From the NCBI GenBank assembly GCA_903860195.1, contig CAIOPO010000153.1, positions 1 through 36,834 on the forward strand: a stretch of DNA of 36,834 bases, in the 5' to 3' direction. Below the pieces are notes generated by a model that saw only the letters and a program-made list of their open reading frames with translations, was not told the DNA's origin and made no database searches. Positions 20,275 to 28,256 of the stretch are shown in pieces (the stretch's first letter is position 1; each line of letters starts with the position of its first letter). The position numbers were made by a program, and so were the translations under genes. Source of the DNA: an uncultured Opitutia bacterium (lineage in GTDB: Bacteria; Verrucomicrobiota; Verrucomicrobiia; Opitutales; UBA953).

Positions 20275-21975
20275 ATGCTCCCCTCTTTCAAGAAGTCATC
20301 CCAGGTGCGCTGGCTCAACTGCCTTACGGGAACCCGCGGCGTATCCAAGGAGCTGTCCGTCGCGCAACCAGGCTGCTCTGTCCGCGCCGTCCAGGGAGCG
20401 GACGGACTGCACGTCGAACCGGGCGAGCGCCATTCCCTCCTCAACGGAAAACCTTTCCTCGCCCCGGTCACCCTGCGGGAGGCGTCGACGCTCCAGACCG
20501 AGGACGCGCTGCTGATCCTCGCCCCGGAGGAGGACGCCACGATCGCGGCCGCCGACTGCTCACGCTGGGCGCTCTTCGATGCGGGCGCGGGCGAATTGAT
20601 CGCGGAATGTCCTTCGACCGAACTGCTTGACCGCGCCGCCCAGCTCGGCAGGGCCCCCGACACGCTCGCATGCACGCCGGTCGGCATGGAGGTCGGATTC
20701 AGTCTCTCGCAGGCCGCGCCGCTGCTCTGCCCTCCCCCGACGCCGATCAAGCCCGCCGCGCCCGCCCTTGCGGCGGAACAGAACAAGGGAGCGCACGTCT
20801 GCCCGGTCTGCTGGACCCGGTTCGACGCCGGCGACGCGCTGAGCGTGGCGGTCCACGAGGAGCTGCGGGGCGACCCCGTGCTCGGCTCCGACGCACGCCT
20901 GCGCTTCCAGCCCACGCGCTTCAACGACCAGGGGCTGGCGCTCGACCCCAAGGGGCTGGCCTGCACCGACATCGCCTGCCCGCACTGCCGACGTCAGCTT
21001 CCGCCCGGCTACCTGGACCTGCCGCACCGCATCATCTCGCTCATCGGCGCGCCGAGTTCGGGCAAATCCTACTACCTGGCGGTGCTCACGCGGGTCCTGC
21101 AGGAAAGGCTGCCGCTGGACTTCGGACTGGCGTTCCGCGACGGAGACCCGAGCGGCAACATGCTGCTCAATCAGATGCGCAGCACGCTCTTCTCCGCCAC
21201 CACGCCCGAGGAGGCGCTGCTGGGCAAGACGGCCCTCGAAGGCGCGACCTATGAGAAGCTGCCCAGGCTGGGGAAGATGGTGTCGCTGCCGCGCCCCTTC
21301 ATCTATTCGGTCGGCCGCCCCGGTCAGCGCTCGAAGGAGAACTCGATGATCTTCTACGACAACGCCGGCGAGCACTTCGAACCCGGCATCGACATCCATG
21401 ACTCGCCGGGAGCCATGCACGTGGCGACGTCCTCCGGACTCATCTTCCTCTTCGACCCCACCGCCAACGCCCGCTTCAAGTCCAAGCTCGTCGGAGTCGA
21501 GGACCCGCAGCTCACGATGCGCGGACGCGTGGACCAGCAGGACACGATCCTCTCCGAGATGGAGACGCGCATCAAACGGGTGCTCGGGCTTTCCCACGAA
21601 CAGCGCATCGCGACGCCGCTCGCCTTCGTGGTGGGCAAATGCGACACCTGGGCGCACCTGCTCCCCTCGCCCCTGGAGCCCGTCGTGCGCGACGGCGGCC
21701 TCGATCTCGCCGCCCTCGACCGCAACTCCGACCGGGTCAGGCACGTGCTTGCGGAACTCTGCCCCGGGCTGGTCGCGTCCGCCGAGTCGTTGGCGTCGGA
21801 GATGCGCTATTTCGCGGTGACGTCGTTCGGGCACTGCCCGGTGACGGTCGAAAGCGGCCCCAATCGCGGGCGCATCGCGCCCGACCCGCTCCGGCTCGCT
21901 CCCGCTCACGTGCAGGAACCGGTGTACTGGCTCCTCCGGCTGGCCTCGCCCGAACTCATCCCCGCCGCCCGCTGA
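20275..21975 (+). CDS. Zn-ribbon-like P-loop GTPase, TRAFAC/'double-GTPase'-like; operon gene 1
   Basis: CPVC...CPHC cysteine pairs, then Walker A IGAPSSGKSYYLAVLTRVL, DxxG-like IFYDNAGEHFEPG, NKxD-like FVVGKCDTW. Confidence 0.75.
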   Translation: MLPSFKKSSQVRWLNCLTGTRGVSKELSVAQPGCSVRAVQGADGLHVEPGERHSLLNGKPFLAPVTLREASTLQTEDALLILAPEEDATIAAADCSRWALFDAGAGELIAECPSTELLDRAAQLGRAPDTLACTPVGMEVGFSLSQAAPLLCPPPTPIKPAAPALAAEQNKGAHVCPVCWTRFDAGDALSVAVHEELRGDPVLGSDARLRFQPTRFNDQGLALDPKGLACTDIACPHCRRQLPPGYLDLPHRIISLIGAPSSGKSYYLAVLTRVLQERLPLDFGLAFRDGDPSGNMLLNQMRSTLFSATTPEEALLGKTALEGATYEKLPRLGKMVSLPRPFIYSVGRPGQRSKENSMIFYDNAGEHFEPGIDIHDSPGAMHVATSSGLIFLFDPTANARFKSKLVGVEDPQLTMRGRVDQQDTILSEMETRIKRVLGLSHEQRIATPLAFVVGKCDTWAHLLPSPLEPVVRDGGLDLAALDRNSDRVRHVLAELCPGLVASAESLASEMRYFAVTSFGHCPVTVESGPNRGRIAPDPLRLAPAHVQEPVYWLLRLASPELIPAAR

Positions 21976-21977
21976 AC

Positions 21978-24089
21978 ATGCCCCTTCAGCTGATCTTCAC
22001 CTCCGCGCCCCAGGGCCTTGCCGCCGGCAGGTCCGGCTTCTGCACGGTGGCGCGCCACCGCGAAATGCCCGACCGGCTGGCCCAGCTGCTGGAATCGCTC
22101 GGGACGCCGCACGCCTCCGCCACGGGAGAGACTTTCACCTTCCGGTCCGTCGAGGCGGGCGGTTCACGCTGGCTGGTGCTTTCCAGATTCGTCGCAAGGG
22201 GACTGGATTACACGCGACGCGACAACCGCCTCGCGCACCATCTCGTCTTCCGCCCGGAGGAGACCGCCGTGCTTCCGCCGCCCGCAGCGATCGCCTATCG
22301 CTGGAAGGGCTGGAAAGACGAATGGACCGAGCAGGCCCGATGGCTCGACGGAGCCGACCGTCCGATCGAACTCGCCAAGGACGCTCCGCTCACGCCCGCC
22401 ACGGCCTGGAGGGAAGAGACAGGGACCGGCTCCAAGGCCGCCTGGCTCGTCAAAGGCAGCTCGCCCGCGGCGGTGTGCCTGCTCAACGCGCCCTCCACAG
22501 CGCGGACGCTCCGACTGCTGGCCGAATCTTCCGCCCTGCTGGGCGAAGGCGCCTGGTCGGCCGCGTTCACGACGGACGCAGGTGTCACCGGCGGCGAAGG
22601 TTTTGACTGGTGCGTCGGTCACGTCCCCGGCCGCGCGGACACTCTTGACCTGTCCCTGGCCGCCTCGCTCCCCGCACCCACGGGTCCCGCCGCCAAGGCC
22701 GCGGCGATGGGCACGGCGGCTTCGCAGGCGTCAGGCCCCGCGCAACGGCACCGCGAGCCGGCACGCAAGGAATCAGGTCCGTCAGGCCTGCTCATCGGCA
22801 CGACCGCGGTCCTGCTGCTGGCCGTGATCGGTCTCGGCATTTTCTTTTTCAGGACTCCGGAAGCGCCTCCGGCTCCTCCGCCGCCTCCGCCGCCCCGGGC
22901 GCCCACGGCGCAGGAGATGGCCAAGGCGGACGAGATCATGCGCGCCAACAGCGCGCTGGGAGCCATCGAGGGTCTGGTCGCGCGCGAGGAGTTCGTCGAC
23001 GCCGCCAAACTCTGGCTGCAGAGCGACGAAATTTCTCCGGAGTTCAGCCGCAGGCACGCCACCCAGCACCTGCCGGGGCTGAGGTCGAAGTTCGCCGCCG
23101 GCGCCGCGCGCAAGCTCTCCGCCGAACTCGACCGCAAGGGTCTGTCCGGCGCGCGCGAACTCCTCGCGCAGGGCGAAGAGGCCCTGACGGTCGGCGCCCG
23201 GCTCGAAGTGCCCAAGGACGCCGCGTGGGACTCACTGCGCGCGACGGTGGACAAGCTGCGCGTGGCCGCCGGACTTTTCGTCCGTCCGGTCACGGTCATC
23301 CAAGGCGTCTGGGAGACGGCCGACGGCGGACCGAACGCGCCCTCGCAGGCCGACTTCCAGCTTTCACCCGCCGCCGCGGACGCCTTCTCGGAACTCATCA
23401 ACGCCACGACGGTGACCAAGAGCCGCGCGGTGGACGTGCGGCTCAGGATCGTCCCCCTCGAGGGCTTCCACCGCAGGGATGAGACGAAGTTCATCGGCGG
23501 CGAGATCCGCAAGGGCGGCGAGGCCGACTGGATCGAGGCCCGCCCGGAACCCGGCAGGCTCTCGCCGATCACGGTCGGCGTCGGCAAACGGGCGAAGAAG
23601 GTGTCGCTCCAGTTCGCCGACGGACGGGGAGCCGACCGGGACGCCAATCGGCTGCTCGAGATCGAACTGCCCGGCGGCGAACTCAGGGCCTTCGCCCTCA
23701 TCGGTTCGCCGCGCACGCTGCGGCCGTCCAATCTCGGCATCGCCGCGCTCATCGTCGACCCGGACACCAAGGCGGTGCGCGCCGCGCCCTGGGCGGAGGC
23801 GGCGCTCAACGCCTTCGTCTTCGCCGGCGGCGGAGTCGGACTATACCCGGACGGACACGAATTCCCCGACCGCGACCTGCCCTCGGTGAAGGCCACCCGC
23901 TCCCTGCTTGAAACCGACCTCATCCGGCTGGAGCGGGCCACCGGACCCTCCGCGCCTCCGCAGGAGACGGTCACCCGCCGACGTCAGCTGCTCGAGGCCG
24001 GTGACACGGCCGGAGCCGGCGCGCCCTGGACGCTGCGCGCGGTGGACGCACGCGGCCAGGCCGGCCCCGCGCTGCTTGAATTCCGCTGA
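21978..24089 (+). CDS. GAP1-N2-like (GTPase-associated protein 1) N-terminus + TM + poly-Pro linker + uncharacterised C-terminal domain; operon gene 2
   Basis: N-terminus LIFTSAPQGLAAGRSGFCTVARHREMPDRLAQLLESL...LSRFVARGLDYTRRDNRLAHHLVF. TM GLLIGTTAVLLLAVIGLGIFFF, then PEAPPAPPPPPPPRAP. Starts 2 nt after gene 1 stop. Confidence 0.72.
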   Translation: MPLQLIFTSAPQGLAAGRSGFCTVARHREMPDRLAQLLESLGTPHASATGETFTFRSVEAGGSRWLVLSRFVARGLDYTRRDNRLAHHLVFRPEETAVLPPPAAIAYRWKGWKDEWTEQARWLDGADRPIELAKDAPLTPATAWREETGTGSKAAWLVKGSSPAAVCLLNAPSTARTLRLLAESSALLGEGAWSAAFTTDAGVTGGEGFDWCVGHVPGRADTLDLSLAASLPAPTGPAAKAAAMGTAASQASGPAQRHREPARKESGPSGLLIGTTAVLLLAVIGLGIFFFRTPEAPPAPPPPPPPRAPTAQEMAKADEIMRANSALGAIEGLVAREEFVDAAKLWLQSDEISPEFSRRHATQHLPGLRSKFAAGAARKLSAELDRKGLSGARELLAQGEEALTVGARLEVPKDAAWDSLRATVDKLRVAAGLFVRPVTVIQGVWETADGGPNAPSQADFQLSPAAADAFSELINATTVTKSRAVDVRLRIVPLEGFHRRDETKFIGGEIRKGGEADWIEARPEPGRLSPITVGVGKRAKKVSLQFADGRGADRDANRLLEIELPGGELRAFALIGSPRTLRPSNLGIAALIVDPDTKAVRAAPWAEAALNAFVFAGGGVGLYPDGHEFPDRDLPSVKATRSLLETDLIRLERATGPSAPPQETVTRRRQLLEAGDTAGAGAPWTLRAVDARGQAGPALLEFR

Positions 24090-24091
24090 AC

Positions 24092-27001
24092 GTGTCCCCT
24101 GAAAGGCTCATAGCTCGCATCCGCCTGCAGCTGGAACTGGGCACGCCGGACCTGGAATCTCGGTCGCTGGCGTCGGAATACGCCGCGCTCTGCGGAAGGG
24201 CCAGGGAACGGCTCGAGCAGTGCGCCACGCTGATCGGAGCGGGCGACGACCACGCCGCCTTCCAGTCGGCGGAGGCGGAACCCGACCTGCTCGGGCTGTG
24301 CGCCCAGCTCAGTTTCGCCGATGCGGAAAGATGGCACGGCTTCTGCCGGGATCACGGGCTTCCCGCGGGCTTCCCGCTGGATGACCGGCACCTGATGGCG
24401 GTGGAAGGGCTCTACGGCCGGGCGATCGGCGAAAGCCACCCGCTGTACCGCGACTACCGCGACGCGATCCGCCGACGGGACGAGGAGCGCGCGCTGGAGG
24501 TGCTGCGCTCGATCGCGCGCATCAATCCCGACGATCCCAACGCGCGCCAGGAACTGACCCGGCTGTCCGCGAAGTTTCTGCGTGAATCACTCATCCGGGT
24601 CGGAAAGGATTTCGACGCGGGCAAGGACGCCGAGGCGGTGGCGCTGATGGACCGCATGGAAAGGTTCGGAGCCGGCGACCTCGCCGGCGAACCCCGCTGG
24701 GAGGACGCGCTCCGCCGACGTCTGGCCTGGCTGCGGCTCCGCGCCGCCGAACAGGCCTCCGCCCTCGCCGCTGAGATCCGCTCAGCGCGCCGGGCCGGAG
24801 ACTGGGAGGCCTGCGCCGGCGCGCTGCCCAGGCTGCGCGCGCTGGAACGGGACCACCGGCTGGATCCGGCCGGAGAGGATGTCGCCGACATCGAGGTCTG
24901 GGCGGGGACTTTGGCCGCTGAAGCCGCGGCGGAAGCCGCCGCACGCACGGCAGTCCAGGAACTCGAGGACGAACTCGTCAAGCTGCGGGCCGACTCCGCG
25001 CGGGGCGCGCATCCCGCGGCGCTCATCGCCCGGCTGGGCGCCTGGCTTGAGCGCGCCGCCGCCTACGAGGAAAGACTGCCCGAAGGCGCCCTACGCGAAG
25101 CCCGTTCGCTCCGCCAACGCGCCCGCGCCCGTCTGAGCCGACGCTACACGCTGCTGCTCAGCGGATGGGTCGCGGCACTTCTGGTGATCGGGGCCGGCGC
25201 GGTCTGGTGGATCCAACGTCAGGGCGAGGAGCTGCGGGCCGCGCAGACGCTCGAGCAGGCGCGCAATCTGGTGGCCCGGTGGGAACATGCGGCGGCCGCA
25301 CGTACCCTCGACTCCCTGCCCGCCGCGGGAGACGAGGTCGCGAAGCTTCGTTCCGACCTGGAGGCCAATCGCAAGGCCGAGGCAACGCTGCAGGAGGACG
25401 CCGCCTACTTGCGTGGCGCGCTCAAGGCCGGAGTGCGGGCGGAGGACGCGGCCAAGGTCGCACGTCGGCTGCGCGACTACCTGGAAAGGCTTGAGAAGGC
25501 GGGCGCCGCGGCGCGGGAGACGCTGGAGAAGGAATTCACCGAACCCGGTCGTCTCTCCGCGGAATGCGCCCGCGCCCTCGATCAGGCGAGAGCCGAACTC
25601 GCCGCCCAGGCGGCCACCCTCAAGGCGGCCCTCGGCGAAGGCGAAAAGGCCTCCGACCCCTCCGCCGCGGTCGCCGCCCTCGACCGGATGAAGGCCTTGA
25701 TCAGGATTCTCACCGAAGCGGGCGATCGGGACGCGCGGATGGACGCTTATGCGGCCGAGGCGGACCGGGCCTCGGTACGGCTGGGCGATGAACGCAAGGC
25801 CCTCGAGGTCCGACGCGCCCTGGAACAGGCCCCGGACCTCCGGTCCTACCTCGACGCGCTGGCCAAGGTCTCAGCCGAGGCCGCGCCAGATTCCGAGCTA
25901 CGCCGCCGTGCCACGTCCGCCCTGGCCGCCGCCAACGGTCTGCGCGAACTGCCCCGGGCGGCCCTGGCGCCGAGATTCGGCGCGATGTGGGACGCCGCCG
26001 CCCTGCCCGACCCGTCGGGAACCTTCCTTCCCGCCACGCTGAGCGAAGGCGAGGCCAACGCTCTCAGACGGGTCGGCGACGACTCCACCACGCGCCGCCT
26101 GCGCCGGCTCAGCCTCGTCTACCATTCCTCGCAGGGACGCCGTCCGATGCGCCAGATCATCGTGGTCGGGGAGCCGCTGACCCAGCGCAACTCGCTCAGC
26201 AACGGGACGGAGTTCATCACGACGGCCGATGAACTCACGCCTGAAGGCGCGATCCTGCGCGGCACCTGGAAACGCATCGAGTTCAACAATGACGTCAAGG
26301 TGGGGGAGTTCCTCACCGACGAAGGACCCATCGCGGAGGCCGCGCACTTCCGGCAGTTCGCACGGCTGGTCGACGAGTCCGGCAAGGCCTCCGCCCCCGT
26401 GCTGCGCACGCTCGACCTCGTGAGGCGTGCGGAGAAGGCCCCGGTGGAACTCAGGGCCTGGCAGGCGCAGGAGCTCTTCAAGGTCGCCGCCATGCGCCCC
26501 GAAGCCTGGGGGCTCACGTTCTCGCCGTCGGCCCAGCGCGACGCCGAGAAGCTGCGCCGGGTGACGCAGAACGCGATGACGCAGCACGACTTCCTTTTCC
26601 GCGAACGCTGGGCGGCTTCGCTGTCCGACCTCACGCTGGCGATGGTGCGCTCCACCGGACCCGATTACGCGCGGGAAGCCGCCGTCTGGCGCTCGCTCGT
26701 GACGGCCTTGCGCGCGAAGCAGCCGGTCTTCGCTGGCCACGTCGCCCCGGACGGCAAGCCGCTGCTGCGCGAACAGTCCAATGCCGACGCGCTCTACGGC
26801 ATCAATCAGGAGGGCAAGCCCGCCCTGCTCTTCCGGACGGACTCCCAAGGGGTCGCGGAACGCGTCGCCGACCCGGCCCCCTACTCCCCTCTCCTCCGGA
26901 TGCCCGGCTCAGTCGAGGAAAGCGTCAAGGCCGTGGGCGGAGAAGACATCCCCGCTCCGCCCGGAGGCTGGGAATCGATCCTGCAAGGCAGGGACATCTG
27001 A
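24092..27001 (+). CDS. Large alpha-helical/coiled-coil protein with one central TM helix; operon gene 3
   Basis: GTG start 2 nt after gene 2 stop. Helix-rich N-terminal third, TM YTLLLSGWVAALLVIGAGAVWWI, Ala/Glu/Arg-rich coiled coil, distinct C-terminal domain. Confidence 0.72.
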   Translation: MSPERLIARIRLQLELGTPDLESRSLASEYAALCGRARERLEQCATLIGAGDDHAAFQSAEAEPDLLGLCAQLSFADAERWHGFCRDHGLPAGFPLDDRHLMAVEGLYGRAIGESHPLYRDYRDAIRRRDEERALEVLRSIARINPDDPNARQELTRLSAKFLRESLIRVGKDFDAGKDAEAVALMDRMERFGAGDLAGEPRWEDALRRRLAWLRLRAAEQASALAAEIRSARRAGDWEACAGALPRLRALERDHRLDPAGEDVADIEVWAGTLAAEAAAEAAARTAVQELEDELVKLRADSARGAHPAALIARLGAWLERAAAYEERLPEGALREARSLRQRARARLSRRYTLLLSGWVAALLVIGAGAVWWIQRQGEELRAAQTLEQARNLVARWEHAAAARTLDSLPAAGDEVAKLRSDLEANRKAEATLQEDAAYLRGALKAGVRAEDAAKVARRLRDYLERLEKAGAAARETLEKEFTEPGRLSAECARALDQARAELAAQAATLKAALGEGEKASDPSAAVAALDRMKALIRILTEAGDRDARMDAYAAEADRASVRLGDERKALEVRRALEQAPDLRSYLDALAKVSAEAAPDSELRRRATSALAAANGLRELPRAALAPRFGAMWDAAALPDPSGTFLPATLSEGEANALRRVGDDSTTRRLRRLSLVYHSSQGRRPMRQIIVVGEPLTQRNSLSNGTEFITTADELTPEGAILRGTWKRIEFNNDVKVGEFLTDEGPIAEAAHFRQFARLVDESGKASAPVLRTLDLVRRAEKAPVELRAWQAQELFKVAAMRPEAWGLTFSPSAQRDAEKLRRVTQNAMTQHDFLFRERWAASLSDLTLAMVRSTGPDYAREAAVWRSLVTALRAKQPVFAGHVAPDGKPLLREQSNADALYGINQEGKPALLFRTDSQGVAERVADPAPYSPLLRMPGSVEESVKAVGGEDIPAPPGGWESILQGRDI

Positions 27002-27004
27002 ACC

Positions 27005-27592
27005 ATGAGCCAGGAAAACTCGCACAGGCTGAGATGGAAGGGCACGGTGAGCGGACCGCATCCGGCCTCGCGCATCGCCGAGATGCTGCGCGCGGGCGAG
27101 ATCAGCCTGGCGCACGGCGTGGAATCGGAAGGACGCTGGATGACCGTGCGGGAGTTCCTGCGCGGCGGCCGGGCGCCGAGGGAGTTCGCGCCCGCCCGCA
27201 GTCAATCGACCGATCACGCCGCCCCCGCGAGCGCGGCCGCCGAAGTCTCCGAACGCCAGCAGACGGACGACTCGATCGAACGTTCGGCGCGCGAAGGCTA
27301 CCTCTGGTGCGGCTCGACCTTCCTCCTTCCTCCCGCCTTCGGCCTGCTGGTCTGGCTCTGGGTGCAGGCGGTGCCGGAGACGCAGCCCATCTCCCGTTTC
27401 GTGCTGCTGGCCTTTTGCGCGGCGCTGGGCTGCCTGCTCCCGGTCGCGATGGTCCGTCGTGTCGGGGCGGTCCTGGAACAGGAAGGCCTGGGCGAACTCC
27501 GGCAGGCCCAAGGCCGGCTATCGGTCATGCTGGCCGGGCTCGGTTTCGTCTTCTGGCTGGCCATGTTCTGGTTCCTCAAGGGGGGTTCCTGA
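27005..27592 (+). CDS. GYF_2-like domain + about three TM helices; operon gene 4
   Basis: N-terminal RLRWKGTVSGPHPASRIAEMLRAGEISLAHGVESEGRWMTVREFL resembles GYF_2. Hydrophobic segments STFLLPPAFGLLVWLWVQAV, FVLLAFCAALGCLLPVAMV, SVMLAGLGFVFWLAMFWFL. Starts 3 nt after gene 3 stop. Confidence 0.65.
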   Translation: MSQENSHRLRWKGTVSGPHPASRIAEMLRAGEISLAHGVESEGRWMTVREFLRGGRAPREFAPARSQSTDHAAPASAAAEVSERQQTDDSIERSAREGYLWCGSTFLLPPAFGLLVWLWVQAVPETQPISRFVLLAFCAALGCLLPVAMVRRVGAVLEQEGLGELRQAQGRLSVMLAGLGFVFWLAMFWFLKGGS

Positions 27593-27604
27593 GCCGCAAA
27601 GGGC

Positions 27605-27633
27605 TTGACGGAGAGGCGTGGCGCAGGTGGACT
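27605..27633 (+). promoter_or_regulatory. Possible sigma70-like promoter for the tRNA gene
   Basis: TTGACG, 17-nt spacer, weak -10 TGGACT. 16 nt between the hexamer and the tRNA 5' end. Confidence 0.3.
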
Positions 27634-27649
27634 CCGCTTCCGGCCGAAC

Positions 27650-27726
27650 GGTAGCGTAGCTCAGTTGGTTAGAGCGAGGGACTCATAAGCCCTAGGTCGG
27701 CGGTTCGATCCCGCCCGCTACCACCA
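27650..27726 (+). tRNA. tRNA with CAU anticodon (elongator Met or Ile2); CCA encoded
   Basis: Acceptor GGTAGCG/CGCTACC, D arm GCTC..GAGC, anticodon loop CTCATAA, T arm GGCGG-TTCGATC-CCGCC, 3' ACCA. Confidence 0.95.
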
Positions 27727-27735
27727 GCCGGTGAA

Positions 27736-28254
27736 TCAGGCCTTCAGCAGCGCCGCCACCGGCACGTCCAGTCCGTCCTTCCAAAGGGACTCCAGGGCGT
27801 AATCACGCCGCACGTCCGCACGGAAGATGTGGAAGACGGCGTCAAAGGCGTCGACGACGGTCCAGCCGCTGTCCTTGTGGGATTCGACGCCCCGAGGGCG
27901 GGAACCGGCCTCTTCCAGGGCGCGCTCCAGCTCGATCCGCAGGGCGCGCAGATGCGGCTCGGAATTGCCGGTCGCGACGACCAGCCAGTCGGCCACTGAA
28001 GAGAGCTGGCCGAGCCGCAGGACGCGGATGGCCTCGGCCTTCTTGTCATCAAGGGCGCGCACGGCGGCCAGAACGTGGGCGGGCAGCGCGGGCAGTTCGG
28101 CCGCCGGAGGCCTGACGGGGGAGGAAGAACGGCCACGGGCCTTGGAAACGGCGGGTTTGGAAGCGGGCTTCCTGACGGGCTTGGAGGCGGTCCTGCGCGC
28201 CGTCTTGCGGGCGGGCTTGTTCTTGGCGGCGGCTTTCTTCTTGGCGGGGGACAT
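27736..28254 (-). CDS. rsfS: Ribosomal silencing factor RsfS with Lys/Ala/Arg-rich N-terminal extension
   Basis: KKAEAIRVLRLGQLSSVADWLVVATGNSEPHLRALRIELERALEEAG...SGWTVVDAFDAVFHIFRADVRRDYALESLWKD. Extension MSPAKKKAAAKNKPARKTARRTASKPVRKPASKPAVSKARG. Confidence 0.93.
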   Translation of the reverse strand: MSPAKKKAAAKNKPARKTARRTASKPVRKPASKPAVSKARGRSSSPVRPPAAELPALPAHVLAAVRALDDKKAEAIRVLRLGQLSSVADWLVVATGNSEPHLRALRIELERALEEAGSRPRGVESHKDSGWTVVDAFDAVFHIFRADVRRDYALESLWKDGLDVPVAALLKA

Positions 28255-28256
28255 CT

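Noticed and set aside
22619-23974. 451-aa minus-strand ORF inside operon gene 2
   Set aside because: Ser/Arg-rich translation without motifs; the sense frame has TM, Pro linker and GAP1-N2-like signature.
20183-27726. GTPase operon as a tRNA-integrated mobile island
   Set aside because: The operon abuts a tRNA, but I saw no integrase, no duplicated tRNA 3' end as an att site, and no obvious composition shift.
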